Source: CAZJJK01 sp964546285 (GTDB lineage: Bacteria; Spirochaetota; Spirochaetia; Treponematales; Breznakiellaceae). Taken from it: a stretch of DNA of 7,358 nt. Numbering within the stretch: the first letter of the stretch is position 1; each line of letters opens with the position of its first letter. A model generated the notes under the pieces. That model was not told where the DNA came from and did no database searches. It was given only the letters and a program-made list of their open reading frames with translations. Below, piece after piece: positions 6,149 through 7,358 of the stretch. The stretch is taken from the NCBI GenBank assembly GCA_964546285.1, contig CAZJJK010000135.1:1-7358 (forward strand). The letters are read 5' to 3'. The position numbers and the translations under genes are program-made.

Positions 6149-6172
6149 CAGAGGCGGTCTTTCTCCTACAAT
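6142..6172. other. Inverted repeat spanning both convergent stop codons
   Basis: ATTGTAG (6142-6148) pairs with CTACAAT (6166-6172). Each arm contains the TAG stop of one gene. AGA (6150-6152) can further pair with TCT (6162-6164) after a C-C mismatch. No T-run follows on either strand, so terminator activity is doubtful. The two genes end only 17 bp apart, and no other terminator is visible between them. Confidence 0.3.
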
Positions 6173-6579
6173 GGATTGTCTTTCGTAATTTGCAGTATGT
6201 CGTGAAAATAGCGGTTGTTAAATTGACTTTTGATTTTACATGTTGAGAAAACAATTGTAGAGTTTATACCTGAATTTGTAAAAACAGCCGCTTTCTTTGC
6301 TGTTATTCTTACCCCCGCGAGATCGATTTTGCTGTTGGAGATGGATAGTCCTGTATTAGCTGTAATGGAGCCGCCTGTAATTGTGACTATTGAATCAAGT
6401 GCGTTGAATGCAGTATGACCGGATTCAATTAGAATATTTTCAATTTCAACCCATGAATTTGTAATTTTAATATTATTCACGTTTACGTCTATTATTTGTA
6501 TATTCCGGCAGTTATTTAATTCAATTGTATTGTAATCTCCTTTGATGATCAAGTCTTGTTTTCTGTTTAATATAATGTT
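6166..6579 (-). other. Predicted beta-solenoid tail of the hydrolase
   Basis: This part encodes roughly 137 residues with no catalytic hydrolase motif. It is made of short alternating hydrophobic/polar stretches with Asn and Gly at turns: IELNNCRNIQIIDV, NIKITNSWVEIENILI, IVTITGGSITANTGLSISNSKIDL and GVRITAKKAAVF, spaced at about 18-24 residues per unit. This periodic pattern is what pectate-lyase-like right-handed beta-helices show. Such folds often bind polysaccharide or surfaces, but no ligand can be inferred here. The call rests on pattern only. Confidence 0.55.
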
Positions 6580-7358
6580 TTTTTTGTCAGATGATTGTTT
6601 TTTTTCCTGAATTTTTGGAGGCTCTGCTGAAAGACATTTAATGACAAGATCATTGAATTCATCCGGTTTTTCTATCATTGGATTATGGCCGAGTCCGGGC
6701 ATTACATTTAGCCTTGAGTTTGGAATATTATAAGCAAGCATTTTGCCTGTTCTGAGAGGGGCAATCGCATCTTTTTCTCCCCAGATAATAAACAGCGGAA
6801 TATTTACTTTATTTATCGGTTCGCTGAAGTCATCATAGATTAAAGCTGCTGAAGCAATTTTTTGAGGAGTTCTAAGCAGCCTGGATCTTAAAAACGAATT
6901 TTCAAGAATTAAGGATAGTTCTTTGGGTATTATTTGATCAGTTTTATCTATTAAATTCATTTCGATAAATTGATTTAAAATATCCAACTCATCGCTGAAA
7001 AGTTTATATTTGTTTATACTTGATATTTTTGTTGATGCAAGACTTTTTNNNNNNNNNNAATGCGGCTCTGTATAAAATACCTGCAGCATCAACAAGAATA
7101 AGGCGCTGCAGACTTTGAGTATATGTGCCTGCGTAACGTAGCGATATTGCTCCTCCCATTGAATGACCTATTAGATACATTTGCCCGTAAACATACGTGT
7201 CATAAATCCATTTTATCAGTGCAGCGTAATTTGCGGGAGAATAAAGAGCGTCGCCTTTATCTGACTTTCCGAATCCGGGAAGGTCAAAGTAGATCACCCT
7301 GTATTGTTTCTCTAGTACAGGAACAAGATCTTTCCATATATTTGAAGCGTCTTCTCCT
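6166..7358 (-). CDS. Alpha/beta hydrolase fused to a beta-helix-like repeat tail (N-terminus missing)
   Basis: The gene runs off the right edge and is interrupted by the Ns at 7049-7058. Before the gap about 99 residues are readable: VIYFDLPGFGKSD, typical of the alpha/beta hydrolase core, and nucleophile elbow GHSMGG with the serine codon at 7162-7160. After the gap come a helical lid, WGEKDAIAP (Asp codon 6771-6769) and GLGHNPMIEKPDEF (His codon 6687-6685), completing a Ser-Asp-His triad. A polar linker rich in Lys, Gln and Ser follows. The last 135 or so residues (from about 6579) are short beta-strand-like units with recurring Asn, Ile, Val, Thr and Ser (for example DVNVNNIKITNSWVEI), like a right-handed parallel beta-helix. 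Hydrolases of this class usually end soon after the histidine. The missing N-terminus hides any signal peptide. It is likely an esterase, lipase or C-C hydrolase; substrate unknown. Confidence 0.82.
7049..7058. other. Assembly gap (10 N) inside the hydrolase gene
   Basis: Ten Ns separate two parts of one gene that read in different frames. With two coding bases before and one after the gap, the true gap length must be a multiple of three for the frame to be kept. Ten is therefore a placeholder, and the missing piece belongs to the region between the nucleophile elbow and the lid. Confidence 0.85.

Noticed and set aside
7004..7095. Frameshift or two separate genes in the hydrolase region
   Set aside because: The apparent frame change falls exactly at ten Ns of arbitrary length, and the two parts supply complementary motifs of one fold.

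Overview
This looks like bacterial DNA of moderate-to-low G+C with long A+T-rich intergenic stretches. Strong Shine-Dalgarno sequences (AGGAGG, GGGAGG, AAGGAG, GGAGG) precede nearly every gene, which argues against lineages that use few of them, such as most Bacteroidetes. A run of exactly ten Ns points to a scaffolded draft assembly, probably of an uncultured organism. The metabolic genes fit an anaerobe or fermenter with CoA-linked fatty-acid chemistry, but I cannot name the phylum.

Left third (230-3168, + strand): a three-gene CoA module. It encodes a 3-hydroxyacyl-CoA dehydrogenase (hbd type), a crotonase with both catalytic glutamates, and a divergent thiolase-fold enzyme in which the usual NEAF motif reads HNPF. 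Together they could interconvert enoyl-, 3-hydroxy- and 3-oxoacyl-CoA and cleave or form the C-C bond, as in beta-oxidation, reverse beta-oxidation or a related branch. No acyl-CoA dehydrogenase, electron-transfer flavoprotein or CoA transferase is present. A strong intrinsic terminator closes the unit.

Middle (3265-3903): a small minus-strand protein with a four-cysteine zinc ribbon and a C-terminal membrane helix, then about 414 bases without a gene. That stretch holds an 18-bp perfect palindrome, a plausible promoter with a consensus TATAAT, and a 127-bp inverted-repeat element able to form about 38 base pairs. The element is either a MITE-like insertion or a structured 5' leader.

Right half (3904-6148, + strand): an acyltransferase of the FabD fold whose wording resembles the free-standing malonyl transferases of trans-AT polyketide systems, followed 55 bp later by a compact 450-residue AMP-forming acyl/aryl-acid ligase starting with GTG. 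No ketosynthase, acyl carrier protein or ketoreductase lies beside them, so their partners must be elsewhere.

Right edge (6166-7358, - strand): a convergent, N-terminally incomplete alpha/beta hydrolase with Ser-Asp-His triad candidates, followed by a C-terminal tail of short Asn-rich strand repeats resembling a right-handed beta-helix. The assembly gap splits the gene into two apparent reading frames. The hydrolase-solenoid fusion, the leader hairpin and the isolated acyltransferase-ligase pair are the most unusual things here. I found no complete, clearly new multi-gene system.
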